This document shows positions 55,185-64,000 of a stretch of DNA of 64,000 nt, one piece after another. Below the pieces are notes generated by a model, which ran no database searches, was not told the DNA's origin, and saw only the letters and a list, made by a program, of their open reading frames with translations. How positions within the stretch are numbered: the stretch's first letter is position 1; each line of letters begins with the position of its first letter. A program made the translations under genes and the position numbers. Source of the stretch: Arachis hypogaea (lineage: Eukaryota; Streptophyta; Magnoliopsida; Fabales; Fabaceae); contig NC_092053.1 in the NCBI RefSeq assembly GCF_003086295.3, forward strand, positions 84,443,671 through 84,507,670. The letters run 5' to 3'.

Positions 55185-55312
55185 CAGTGGTAGAGCAATT
55201 GACTGCAGATCAAAGAGCTATGAGGAAAGAGCAACAAAGGCAAGGAAGAGACATAGAGGAGCTCAAGAGCATCATTGGTTCTTCAAGAAGAGGAAGACAC
55301 CACCCTCATTAA
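55185..55312 (+). pseudogene. Element C env-like ORF, C-terminal tail
   Basis: A frame ending at 55312 with VVEQLTADQRAMRKEQQRQG and DIEELKSIIGSSRRGR, a charged coiled-coil-like tail that in related elements ends the env-like protein. The core of that ORF is missing between 55180 and this tail. The longer ORF from 54986 adds unrelated upstream sequence. Confidence 0.5.
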
Positions 55313-56360
55313 GGTGGACCCATTCCTTAATCTCCTTGTTCTTATTTTCCTGTTTTTCGTTTACTATGCTTTGTGTTTAATTATGTTTGTGTCTTTACTA
55401 TATGATCACTAGTATCTAAGTGTCTATGTCTTAAAGATATGAATGTCCTATGAATCCATCACCTTTCTTAAATGAAAATTGTTTTCTGAAAAAGAAAAAG
55501 AAGTACATGAATTTCGAATTTTAAAATAGTTTAATTATTTTGATGTGGTGGCAATACTTTTTGTTTTCTGAATGAATGCTTGAACAGTGCATATTTCTTT
55601 TGAATTTGTTGTTTATGAATGTTAAAATTGTTGGCTCTTGAAAGAATGATGAAAAAGGAGAAATGTTATTTGATAATCTGAAAAATCATAAAAATGATTC
55701 TTGAAGCAAGAAAAAGCCAAAAGCTCTTTAAACCAAAAGTCAAGAGCAAAAAGCCAATAGCCCTTAAAACCAAAAGGCAAGGGTAATAAAAAGGATCCAA
55801 GGCTTTGAGCATCAGTGGATAGGAGGGCCTAAAGGAATAAAATCCTAGCCTTAGCGGTTAAACCAAGCTGTCCCTAACCATGTGCTTGTGGCGTGAAGGT
55901 GTCAAGTGAAAACTTGAGACTGAGCGGTTAAAGTCGAGGTCCAAAGCAAAAAAAAAAAAAAAAAAAAACAGAGTGTGCTTAAGAACCCTGGACACCTCTA
56001 ATTGGGGACTTTAGCAAAGCTGAGTCACAATCTGAAAAGGTTCACCCAGTTATATGTCTGTGGCATGTATGTATCCGGTGGTAATACTGGAAAACAGAGT
56101 GCTTAGGGCCACGGCCAAGACTCATAAAGTAGCTGTGTTCAAGAATCAACATACTGAACTAGGAGAATCAATAACACTATCTAAATTCTGAGTTCCTATA
56201 GATGCCAATCATTCTGAACTTCAAAGGATAAAGTGAGATGCCAAAACTGTTCAGAAGCAAAAAGCTAATAGCCCCGCTCATCTAATTAACACTGATCTTC
56301 ATAGATGTTTTTGGAATTCATTGTATATTCTCTTCTTTTAATCCTACTTTGTTTTTAGTT
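55313..56360 (+). other. Element C 3' untranslated region
   Basis: No coding sequence. It contains a 21-A run at 55948-55968 and two diverged blocks that mention CTTGTGGCG / CTGTGGCATG and GTGCTTAG-type text. Part of it is matched in reverse complement by 59100-59900 of element G. Confidence 0.55.
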
Positions 56361-56395
56361 GCTTGGGGACAAGCAACAATTTAAGTTTGGTGTTG
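56361..56395 (+). other. Element C pre-PPT stem-loop and polypurine-type tract
   Basis: GCTTGGGGACAAGC (56361-56374) is followed by TTTAAGTTTGGTGTTG and the 3' LTR start TGATGAGCGG. Confidence 0.75.
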
Positions 56396-57911
56396 TGATG
56401 AGCGGATAATTTATACGCTTTTTGGCATTGTTTTTACTTAGTTTTTAGTATGATTTAGTTGGTTTTTAGTATATTTTTATTTTTTTTAATTAAAAATCAC
56501 ATTTATGGACTTTACTATGAGTTTGTGTGTTTTTCTGTGATTTCAGGTATTTTCTGGCTGAAATTGAGGGAGCTGAGCAAAAATCTGATTCAGGCTGAAA
56601 AAGGACTGCTGATGCTGTTGGATTCTGACCTTCCTGCACTCAAAATGGATTTTCTAGAGCTATAGAATTCCAAATGGTGCGCTCTCAATTGCGTTGGAAA
56701 GTATACATCCAGTGCTTTCCAGCAATATATAATAGAGCATACTTTGCTCAAGGATAGACGATGTAAACTGGCGTTCAATGCCAGTTCCATGTTCCAGTCT
56801 GGCGTCCAGCGCCAGAAACAAGTTACAAGTTGGAGTTCAACGCCAGAAACAGGTTACAACCTGGCGTTGAACGCCCAAAACAGCCCAGGCACGTGAGAAG
56901 GTTAAGTCTCAGCCCCAGCACACACCAAGTGGGCCCCAGAAGTTGATTTATGCACTATCTATCATAGTTTACTCATTTTCTGTAAACCTAGGTTACTAGT
57001 TTAGTATTTAAACAACTTTTAGAGATTTATTTTGCATCTCATGACATTTTAGATCTGAACTTTGTAATCTCTGACGGCATGAGTCTCTAAACTCCATTGT
57101 TGGGGGTGAGGAGCTCTACTGTGTTTCGATGAATTAATGCAACTATTTCTGTTTTCTATTCAAATACGCTTGTTTCTATCTAAGATGTTAATTCGCACTT
57201 CAATATGATGGATGTGATGATCCGTGACAGTCATCACCATTCTCAATCTATGAATGCGTGCCTGACAACCACCTCCGTTCTACTTTCGATTGAATGAATA
57301 TCTCTTGGATTCCTTAATCAGAATCTTCGTGGTATAAGCTAGAATCCGGAAAGTCTAAACCTTGTCTGTGGTATTCCAAGTAGGATTCAGGGATTGAATG
57401 ACTGTGACGAGCTTCAAACTCGCGAGTGTTGGGCGTAGTGACAGACGCAAAAGGATCTATGGATCCTATTCTGACATGGTCGAGAACCGACAGATTATTA
57501 GCCGTGTGGTGACAGTGCACCTGGACCTTTTTCACTGAGAGGACGGATGGTAACCATTGACAACGGTGATCCACCAACACACAGCTTGCTATAGGAGGAA
57601 CCTTGCGTGCGTGAAGAAGAAGACAGGGAGAAAGCAGAGGTTCAGAAGACAAAGCATCTCCAAAACTCCAACATATTCTCCATTACTGCATACCAAGTAT
57701 TTATTTTATGTTCCGTTGTTCATTTGCATGTTAACTGATAAATATAATTGACCTCCTAACTGAGATTTACAAGATAACCAGCGATTGCTTCAAACCAACA
57801 ATCTTCATGGGATTCGACCCTTACTCACGTAAGGTATTACTTGGACGACCCAGTGCACTTGCTGGTTAGTGGTACGAATTGTGAAAAGTGTGATTCACAA
57901 TTCGTGCACCA
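56396..57911 (+). repeat. Element C 3' LTR
   Basis: Matches the 5' LTR along its length with scattered substitutions and small indels. GGCGTTCAATGCC-type motifs lie at 56770-56875. It ends CGTGCACCA. The following ACAAC does not match the left flank. Confidence 0.9.
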
Positions 57912-58500
57912 ACAACAAACACCACAGGCATAAATTTAGGTCTCAGCCATCAATGCTCAGAGCTTTACAGCTTGGCTTTTCTTTTTGATCTTTTCATTAA
58001 TATTTTTCTTTTTCTTAATCTTTTCTTTTCTCTCTTTTTCTTGTTTTTCTTTTTTATTCTTTTCATTCCAGGATTAACCTCTTGCTTATCTTTGGAGGTT
58101 TCATAACACTTCTCTAAGCTCCTATTTCTTAAGAGTCAACATGCCTCTTGTTCAAGGAAATTCACACACTATTCTCTTAATGTAATCACAATCACAATCA
58201 TATATACCACCACTTGCAATGTAACAAGGCAATTGTTGAATAAACTCAACTTCTAACATAAAACACCATTTTTCTCTTTATTTTGAATAATTTTTTAGGA
58301 CATTACATGAGATACCATTTGAAAATAAAAACATAAGACTCAAAACTACTAAACTAAAGAAAACAGAAAGCTAAGAGTCACGCATTACACAGTAAATACC
58401 ATAAAACAGAAAATAGGAAAGTAACATAAGTAATACGGAAAGGGAAATAGGAATGAAAGGAACTCAACTACCTCAGTCATCATGGTAGCCATCTCCCTTC
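57912..58500 (-). other. Interior fragment of a minus-strand element between C and G
   Basis: AT-rich with T-rich and A-rich runs. The CAGCCATCAATGCTCAGAGC text resembles the 3' untranslated regions of C and G in reverse. It may be the continuation of J. No ORF. Confidence 0.4.
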
Positions 58501-58539
58501 TCAGGCTGGGCTCTATGTGGTCCTTTTAGCCATCTCCCA

Positions 58540-59040
58540 CGAGCTAGTACCCCTTAGGGGCATTGAACGCCACCCCTGGGCTCCCTTTTGGGCGTTAGAC
58601 GCCAGCTGCTCCCCTGTGGGCGCTGTACGCCAGGAATAAGGCTGGTGGCTGGTGTTGAACACCAGTTTTGGGCCTTCATTTTAAAAGCAAAGTATAGACT
58701 ATTATATATTTTTGGAATGTCCTGGATATTAGATTTCCATATCCATTGAGAGCGCACTATTTGGACATTTGTAGCTCTAGAAAAACTCCTTTGAGTGCAA
58801 GGAGGTCAGATCCTGATAGCATCTGTAGTCCGTTCTCTGCTTCTAAATCAGACTTCTGCTCAACTCCTTTATTTCAGCCAGAAAATACCTGATGTTACCA
58901 TAAAACACACAAACTCAAAGTAGAATCCAAAAATATGAATTTTGCACTAAACCCTAGGAAAACATAATAAAACTTAAACAAAACATAATGAAAACTATAT
59001 GAAAATGATGCCAAAAAGCATGTAAAATATCCGCTCATCA
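58540..59040 (-). repeat. Element G 3' LTR, truncated
   Basis: The minus strand starts TGATGAGCGGATATTTTACA and matches the first 500 bp of the C LTR, including the CTGGCTGAAAT and GCGCTCTCAATGG-type text and GGCGTTAGACGCC motifs at 58560-58660. The R/U5 part is missing. Confidence 0.75.
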
Positions 59041-59075
59041 GAACACCAAACTTAAACTTTTGCTTGTCCCCAAGC
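59041..59075 (-). other. Element G polypurine-type tract and pre-PPT stem-loop
   Basis: On the minus strand GCTTGGGGACAAGC (59062-59075) is followed by TTTAAGTTTGGTGTTC and the LTR start. It is the mirror of 56361-56395 in C. Confidence 0.75.
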
Positions 59076-60313
59076 AACCAAAAACAAAGTAGGATAAAAA
59101 GAAATAGAAGGATGCAATAATTTTTAGAGTTCTCAATGAAGCTCAGTTTCAATTAGATGAGCGGGACTAATAGCTTTTTGGTTCTGAATAGTTTTGGCAT
59201 CTCACTTTCCATTGAAGCTTAGAATGATTGGTATCTTTAGGAACTCAGATTCCAGATAATACTATTAATTCTCCTAGTTTAGTTCTTTTTTATTCTTGAA
59301 CACAGCTTTTTTTTAAGCATTTTATTTTCCAGTATTACCACCGGATACATAAATGCTACAGACACTTAGCTGGGTGAACCCTTTCGGATTGTGATTCAGC
59401 TTTGCTAAAATCCCCAGCCAGTGGTGTCTAGAGTTCTTAAGCACACTCTTTGCTTTGGACCACGACTTTAACTGCTCAATCTCAAGCTTTTCACTTGACA
59501 CCTTCACACGACAAGCATATAGTCAGGGAAGCAGCTCATTTGAATTGCCTAGGCTAAGATATTTCTTTTAGGCCCTCCTAACCATTGATGCTCAAAGCCT
59601 TGGATCCTTACTCTTTCCTTTTGGTTTTAAGTGCTATTGGCTTTTTGCTCTTGACTTTTAGTTTAAAGAGCTATTGGCTTTTTCTGCTTGCTTTTTTCTG
59701 CCTATTTATTTTTCTTTTATTGCTTTTTACTGCTTTTTCTCGCTTCAAGAATCAATTTTTGGATTTTTTAGATCACCAATAATACTTCACTTTTATCCTC
59801 ATTCTTTCAAGAGCCAACATTCTTAACTCCAACATCAAATATGCACTGTTTATTCATACATTCTGAAAACAAAAGCAATGCCACCACATTAAATAATTGA
59901 ACTATTCTTAATGTATAACTCGAAATTCATGCATCTTACTTTTCTTTTTCAATTAAAATTTTCTCTTAAGCAAGGTGATAAATGCATGGAATATTTCATA
60001 GCATTAAGACATAAAGATGATCATGCACTAGAAACTGACAATAAAACACAATACATGGAAAATAGAAAAATAACATGAAGAAAAGGGGAGGAAAAAGAAC
60101 GAATCCACCTTAGTGATGGTGGCTACTACTCCTTTTGGAGGATCCAATTGAGTGCTTTATTTCGTCTATGTCATGCCCTTGCCTCTGTTGTTCTTCCCTC
60201 AAGGCTCTTCGATCTTCTCTTATGTCATGGAGGATGGTGGAATGCTCTTAATATCCCATCCTTAGTTGATCCATGCTGGAGTTCAATTCTCCTAGAGAAG
60301 TGTGGAATTGGTC
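59076..60313 (-). other. Element G 3' untranslated region
   Basis: AT-rich, no supported ORF. Blocks such as GGATCCAAGGCTTTGAGCATC are shared with the C 3' UTR near 55795. Short predicted ORFs on the + strand are low-complexity, hydrophobic artefacts. Confidence 0.55.
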
Positions 60314-61004
60314 TCAATAGCCTTGGGGAGGAAAATGCATCCCTTGTGGTATCTCAGGGATTTTTTGTTGAGGCAGCTCCACATGCTCTTGTTGTGGTCC
60401 ATGTGCTGGCTCTCTAGTTTGCTCCATCCTCTTCTTGGTGATGGGCTTGTCCTCCTCAATAGGAATGTCTCCTTCTATGACAATTCCAGCTGAATTGCAT
60501 AGGTGATAGAGAAGGTGGGGGAATGCCAACCTTGCTAAAGGGGAAGGCTTTTCAGCTTTCTTGTATAACTTTTGAGGTATTGCCTCATGTACCTCCACCT
60601 CACTTCCAATCATGATACAATGAATCATGATGGCTCTATCTATTGTCACTTCTGACCGATTGCTAGTAGGGATGATAGAACGTTGGATGAATTCAAACCA
60701 TCCTCTAACTACGGGCTTGAGCCTTCTCAGTTGGATAGGCTTGCCATGAGCATCCCTCTTCCACTGAGCTCCTTCCAAACAAATGTCTGAAAGGACTTAG
60801 TCCAACCTCTGGTCAAAATTCACTCTCCTAGTTTAAGGATGTGGGTCTCCTTCCATCATTGGCAAATGGAGCACCAATCTTACACTCTCTGGGCTGAAAT
60901 CCAAGGGTCGCCCTCGGACCATGGTGCTCCAATTTTTTGGATGTGGGTTCACACTAATGTCATGGTTTTTAGTAACCCATGCATTAGCATAGAACTCTTG
61001 CACC
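60314..61004 (-). pseudogene. Element G env-like ORF
   Basis: The frame reads from about 61004 (VQEFYANAWVTKNHD, RGRPLDFSPESVRLVLHLP) with TAA stops at 60833-60835 and 60797-60799. It then stays open to 60314 with LRRLKPVVRGWFEFIQRSII, TSNRSEVTIDRAIMIHCIM and EDKPITKKRMEQ. It aligns by eye with the C env-like ORF (LKPVARGWLDFIGRSILPTS). No signal peptide or membrane segment is visible in this part. It is the plant transposon protein family; its role is not known. Confidence 0.7.
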
Positions 61005-61339
61005 ATCAAGATTAGGAGGAGAGGAGGATTTGGCCAAGTGGGCTTTAGAGTATGAATGGTGTGTGTATAAAGGGAAGGAAGAAGGGGTATTTATAGGAAT
61101 GGAATAGGGTAAGGTTCAAATAAATGGGTGGGAATTGAGTGGGAAATTTTTAATTTGAAGTGGGTTGGGGCTGGTAGCAGTTATGATGGTATTGGGAACT
61201 GATATGAATGTGATTGGGTTAGGGTTTATAGGGAACAGTATGTGGGGAAGAGTGAAAGTAAGAGAGAGAAGAAGGTAGGGTAGGTGGAGTTCTATAGGAC
61301 CTACTGATCCTGAGGGGCTAGGGAATTCAAGTTCCCTGC

Positions 61340-61565
61340 TCCCTTGCGGGCGTTGAATGCCCAGCTCTTGCTCCTGGCTGGCGTTAAATGCCAGTTATGT
61401 GCCTCTCATTGGGCATTGAAAGCCCTTGAGGGACCTCCTTCCTTGGCGTTCAACGCCAAGTCTGTGCCTCTGTGCGGTGTTGAACGCCCAGGTTCTGCCC
61501 TCTGACTGGCGTTCAATGCCAGCTTCAGGCTCCCTGACTAGCGTTCAACGCCAGCAAGGTTTTAG
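61340..61565. repeat. GGCGTTCAACGCC palindrome array, G 3' UTR
   Basis: About six units of GGCGTTCAACGCC, GGCGTTGAATGCC or GGCGTTAAATGCC at 35-40 bp spacing, downstream of the coding region in element orientation, as in C. Confidence 0.8.
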
Positions 61566-61707
61566 CTGCAGGGTGTTCTGTTTCCAACTATGACTATTTT
61601 TGTTTCTATTCTGACTGCGGCACATAATCATAATCCTAAACAAATAAGAAAATTAAACTGAAATAACTTAAATAAACTCAAAGAATAATAAGAAAACATT
61701 AATTATT

Positions 61708-61754
61708 GATGGCTTGCCTCCCAACAAGTGTTTCTTTAACGTCACTAGCTTGAC
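61708..61754 (-). ncRNA. Degenerate post-pol hairpin pair of element G
   Basis: On the minus strand GTCAAGCTAGTGAC (61741-61754) and then CTTGTTGGGAGGCAAGCC. The left arm and the loop of the main hairpin are kept, but the right arm has changed (GCC for CCC) and pairs poorly. Confidence 0.5.
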
Positions 61755-61764
61755 GGTTAGCTCC

Positions 61765-62358
61765 TTACGGAGATGGATAGGGGCTCAGAATTTTGCCCCT
61801 TACAGTGAACTTCTTGCCTGTTCTCTCATGGAAAAGTTCCACATGTTCTAGAGATAGGATCCTGTTCACATTATGTGGAATAACTGGATTATCTGTGAAG
61901 ACAACTCTCATGTCAGGTGAGAGGCCTTCAGTGGGGATTTTCTTATCCCTCCAGCCTTTAGGTACTTTCTTCTTAGTACCTTTGTTCTCAGTGCTTGATA
62001 ATGGCTTCCCAACACCAAACTTAGAATTGGTGTCTGGGGGCTCTATATAACTTTGCACTGAGAGAGAGGGTTGGAACACTAAGTGTTGCATAACTGTTTC
62101 TCTGTTGTCAGAGGGAGAGTTAGGGTTAGGCATCTTTAACAAGATGTGGTCCTCCCATAACTGTAGAATTAGCTCTCCCGTTGCTACATCAGTGATGGCA
62201 TTGGCAGTGGCTAGGAAGGGTCTTCCAAGGATGATGGATTTATCCTCTTCCTCCCCAATATCTAAGATTATAAAATTTTTAGGGATGTAAAGGTTCTCAA
62301 CTTTTACTAAGACATCCTCTACACGATCATAAGCCTTTTTCATTGACCTGTCTGCCAT
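61765..62358 (-). pseudogene. Element G protease end fused to a short C-terminal tail
   Basis: A 197-codon frame. It begins within the protease (MADRSMKKAYDRVEDVLVKV, IILGRPFLATANAI). After residue 85 the usual acidic linker and RT are replaced by a short basic tail with TNSKFGVGKPL and KGTKKKVPKGWRDKK. It closes with ELFHERTGKKFTVRGKIL, which resembles the last strand of integrase (KKFIVNGQRIKHYL in C). Thus RT, RNase H and the integrase core were removed while both ends stayed. The frame joins the upstream part by a one-base frameshift near 62350. Confidence 0.75.
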
Positions 62359-62954
62359 CTTAATGAGATTCTTGAAGCTTGTATCTCAAAGATTCCTAGC
62401 TTCTCCATTACAGAGAGTGGCATAAGGTTTATGCTTGACCCTAGGTCACACAGGGCCTTTTCAAAGGTAATGGTGCCTAAGGTGCAAGGAATCAGGAAGC
62501 GTCTGGGATCTGGTATCTTCTGAGGTAACTTCTGCTGAACCAAGGCGTTGAGTTCCTTTGTTAGCACTGGAGGTTCTTCCTCCAAAGTCTCTATGCCAAA
62601 TAATTTGGCATTTAACTCCATCAGAAGTCCTAGGTACCGAGAAACTTGCTCCTCCCTAGTTTCCTCCTCCTCATTAGAGGGAGAGTACTCTTTAGATTCT
62701 AAAATTTTCAACCAAGCATTCAAGAGAACTTCAATGGGCTCCTCAAGAATATTTGGTTCCATCAGTACTTCAATAGGAGAGTCCTCAGTGGGCTTGAGGT
62801 ACCCAACTATTCCTATTTTGGCATTCAATGCCAAAACTTGTGTTTCTTTGGGCGTTGAATGCCCAGCTTGAATACCTTCACTGGCGTTCAACGCCAGCTT
62901 TTGTGCTGCCTTGGGCATTGAACACCAAGTTAAGACCTCCATAATGGCGTTCAA
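62340..62954 (-). pseudogene. Element G gag-protease linker and protease active site
   Basis: A 204-codon frame. The first 50 residues come from the palindrome repeats (LALNA, HSTPKET). An acidic part follows (SPSNEEEETREEQ), then VLTKELNALVQQKLPQKIPD and the retropepsin active-site region ALCDLGSSINLMPLS. It ends by frameshift just after the active site. The protease would cleave Gag; whether this copy ever did is unknown. Confidence 0.75.
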
Positions 62955-63135
62955 TGCCAGTGATGGTGGCTTTTCGGGTGTTGTCTTCCTTACTAGTGTT
63001 CAACACCAATGATAGTGCTACCATGGGCATTGAACGCCGAGTAAGGGCCTCCTTACTGGCGTTCAACGCCAGGAATGGCTCCTCTTTGGGCGTTAAATGC
63101 CCAGTAAGGACTTCCTTACTCGCGTTCAACGCCAG
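62820..63135. repeat. GGCGTTCAACGCC palindrome array inside the G coding region
   Basis: Eight or nine units at about 35-40 bp spacing, for example CTGGCGTTCAACGCCAG and GGCGTTGAATGCC. They lie between gag and protease, the place of the in-frame repeats of C (47580-47800). Frames on the minus strand run through them as LALNASKE-type repeats. Confidence 0.85.
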
Positions 63136-63320
63136 AGTATGCCCTTCAAATTCAGCCTCAGTATCTACAATGATGGCTTTGCACTCTTCTCTTGGGTTTG
63201 CTTCAGTGTTGCTGGAAAGAGTATTAGGAGGGGTCTTAGGGATTCTCTTGCTCAGCTGACAAACTTATACCTCCAAATTTCTAATGGAGGACCTAGTTTC
63301 TGTAATGAAACTGTGAGTGG

Positions 63321-64000
63321 TCATAGAGAGTTCAGAAAGGCTCTACATAGAAGTCTCCATCTGTTGCTGAGAAGATGAGAATGGTGGTCTATTGTTGAAC
63401 CTATTTGGGTTCTTCCACCTTGATTATTGTTGAAGCCTTGCTGAGGCTTCTGTTGATCCTTCCATGAGAGGTTAGGATGATTTCTCCATAACGAGTTGTA
63501 GGTGTTTTTATAGGGTTCTCCCATATAATTCACCTCTTCTATCATGGGTTGATCTGGATCATAGGCATCTCCATCATAGGAGGTATCTTGAGTGCTGCCA
63601 GCTGCAGCTTGCACTCCAGTCAAGTGCTGAGAAATCATATTGACCTGTTGGGTCATGATCTTGTTCTGAGCCAAAATGGCATTCAAAGTGTCAATTTCTA
63701 GGACTCCTTTCTTTTGAGCTACCCTATTGTTCACAGGGTTTCTCACAGAAGTATACATGAATTGGTTGTTTGCACCATTTTAATGAGTTTCTGTGCCTCT
63801 TCAGGCGTTTTCTTCAAGTTGAGTGATCCACCAGTAGAATGGTTCAATGACACATTGGACATCTCAGATAGACCATCATAGAAAATTCCTAGGATAGACC
63901 ATTCTGAGAGCATGTCAGGAGGACACCTCCTGATCAGTTGCTTGTATCTTTCCCAAGCTTCATAGAGGGATTCACCCTCTTTTTGTCTGAAAGTTTGAAC
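63321..64000 (-). pseudogene. gag: Element G gag, C-terminal part (runs off window)
   Basis: The frame from the window end reads VQTFRQKEGESLYEAWERYK, LIRRCPPDMLSEW and STGGSLNLKKTPEEAQKLI, the second half of the retrotransposon gag domain. A one-base change near 63770 shifts the frame. The next part, 63758-63321, has NPVNNRVAQKKGVLEIDTLN, EVNYMGEPYKNTYNSLWRN and a QQ/N-rich end. It is close to B gag (YIGNSPRQN, KTYNPGWRN). No zinc knuckle is seen. The start lies beyond the window. Confidence 0.82.

Larger units (their letters stand above)
44065..57911 (+). mobile_element. Element C: rearranged Athila-type retrotransposon with env-like ORF
   Basis: LTRs start TGATGAGC and end CGTGCACCA. The order is 5' LTR, PBS, gag-pol (46578-51626), hairpin, palindrome array, env-like ORF start, a second RT-RNase H fragment, a second hairpin and palindrome array, env-like tail, polypurine tract and 3' LTR. 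The flanking 5-bp sequences (ATGAT and ACAAC) do not match, so the two ends may come from a recombination. Confidence 0.85.
58500..64000 (-). mobile_element. Element G: non-autonomous C-related element, continues past window
   Basis: Minus strand. From left to right it has a truncated 3' LTR, polypurine-type tract, hairpin, 3' UTR, env-like ORF, palindrome array, degenerate post-pol hairpin, a short protease-plus-tail frame, linker and gag, which runs off the window. RT, RNase H and the integrase core are absent: only about 0.25 kb separates the protease from the last codons. The 5' LTR and PBS are outside the window. Confidence 0.8.

Overview
This is plant nuclear DNA made almost entirely of nested LTR retrotransposons. 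I found no host protein gene, rRNA, tRNA or CRISPR array. The elements are mostly Ty3/Gypsy of the Athila/Tat type: gag, protease, RT, RNase H and integrase in that order, and primer-binding sites that match plant tRNA-Asp. Some carry an env-like 'putative plant transposon protein' ORF after pol. The dense GGCGTTCAACGCC-type repeats and the reiterated AAGTTTGGTGTTG motif resemble repeats I associate with peanut (Arachis). That genus is an inference from memory and not proven here.

Layout. Bases 1-2697 are an LTR-like end of a probable chromovirus. It lies in an LTR (X) whose remainder is at 2698-2719 and 35814-37142. Element A (minus strand, 2720-35808, TSD ATGCC) is inserted in X. Element B (plus, 5301-17606, TSD AGTAT) is inserted in the 3' untranslated part of A. 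Element E (plus, 26646-35444) is inserted in the 5' LTR of A, and most of its own 3' LTR has been lost. From 37143 to 44064 are minus-strand LTR pieces (H, I, J) and the 3' half of element F (38520-42216). Element C (plus, 44065-57911) is a long, rearranged gag-pol-env element. Element G (minus, about 58500 to beyond 64000) is a non-autonomous relative of C that has gag and protease but no RT or integrase.

How the parts work together. A, B and C once encoded the full replication machinery, but every pol here is broken by stops or frameshifts (A: three stops and one frame change; B: two stops and three frameshifts; C: eight stops and no frameshift). E and G lack the RT-integrase block and would have needed enzymes in trans. 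All of them keep the same cis signals: tRNA-Asp PBS (where visible), a hairpin about 40-50 nt after the last pol-type frame, a second hairpin shortly before the polypurine tract, and the tract itself. Both hairpins show paired (compensatory) base changes between families, and both survive in elements without pol, so they are probably RNA signals and not coding remnants. Each family also carries its own array of short CpG-containing palindromes in the LTR or UTR; in C and G this array even enters the gag-protease linker. These hairpins and palindrome arrays are the most interesting content of the window.
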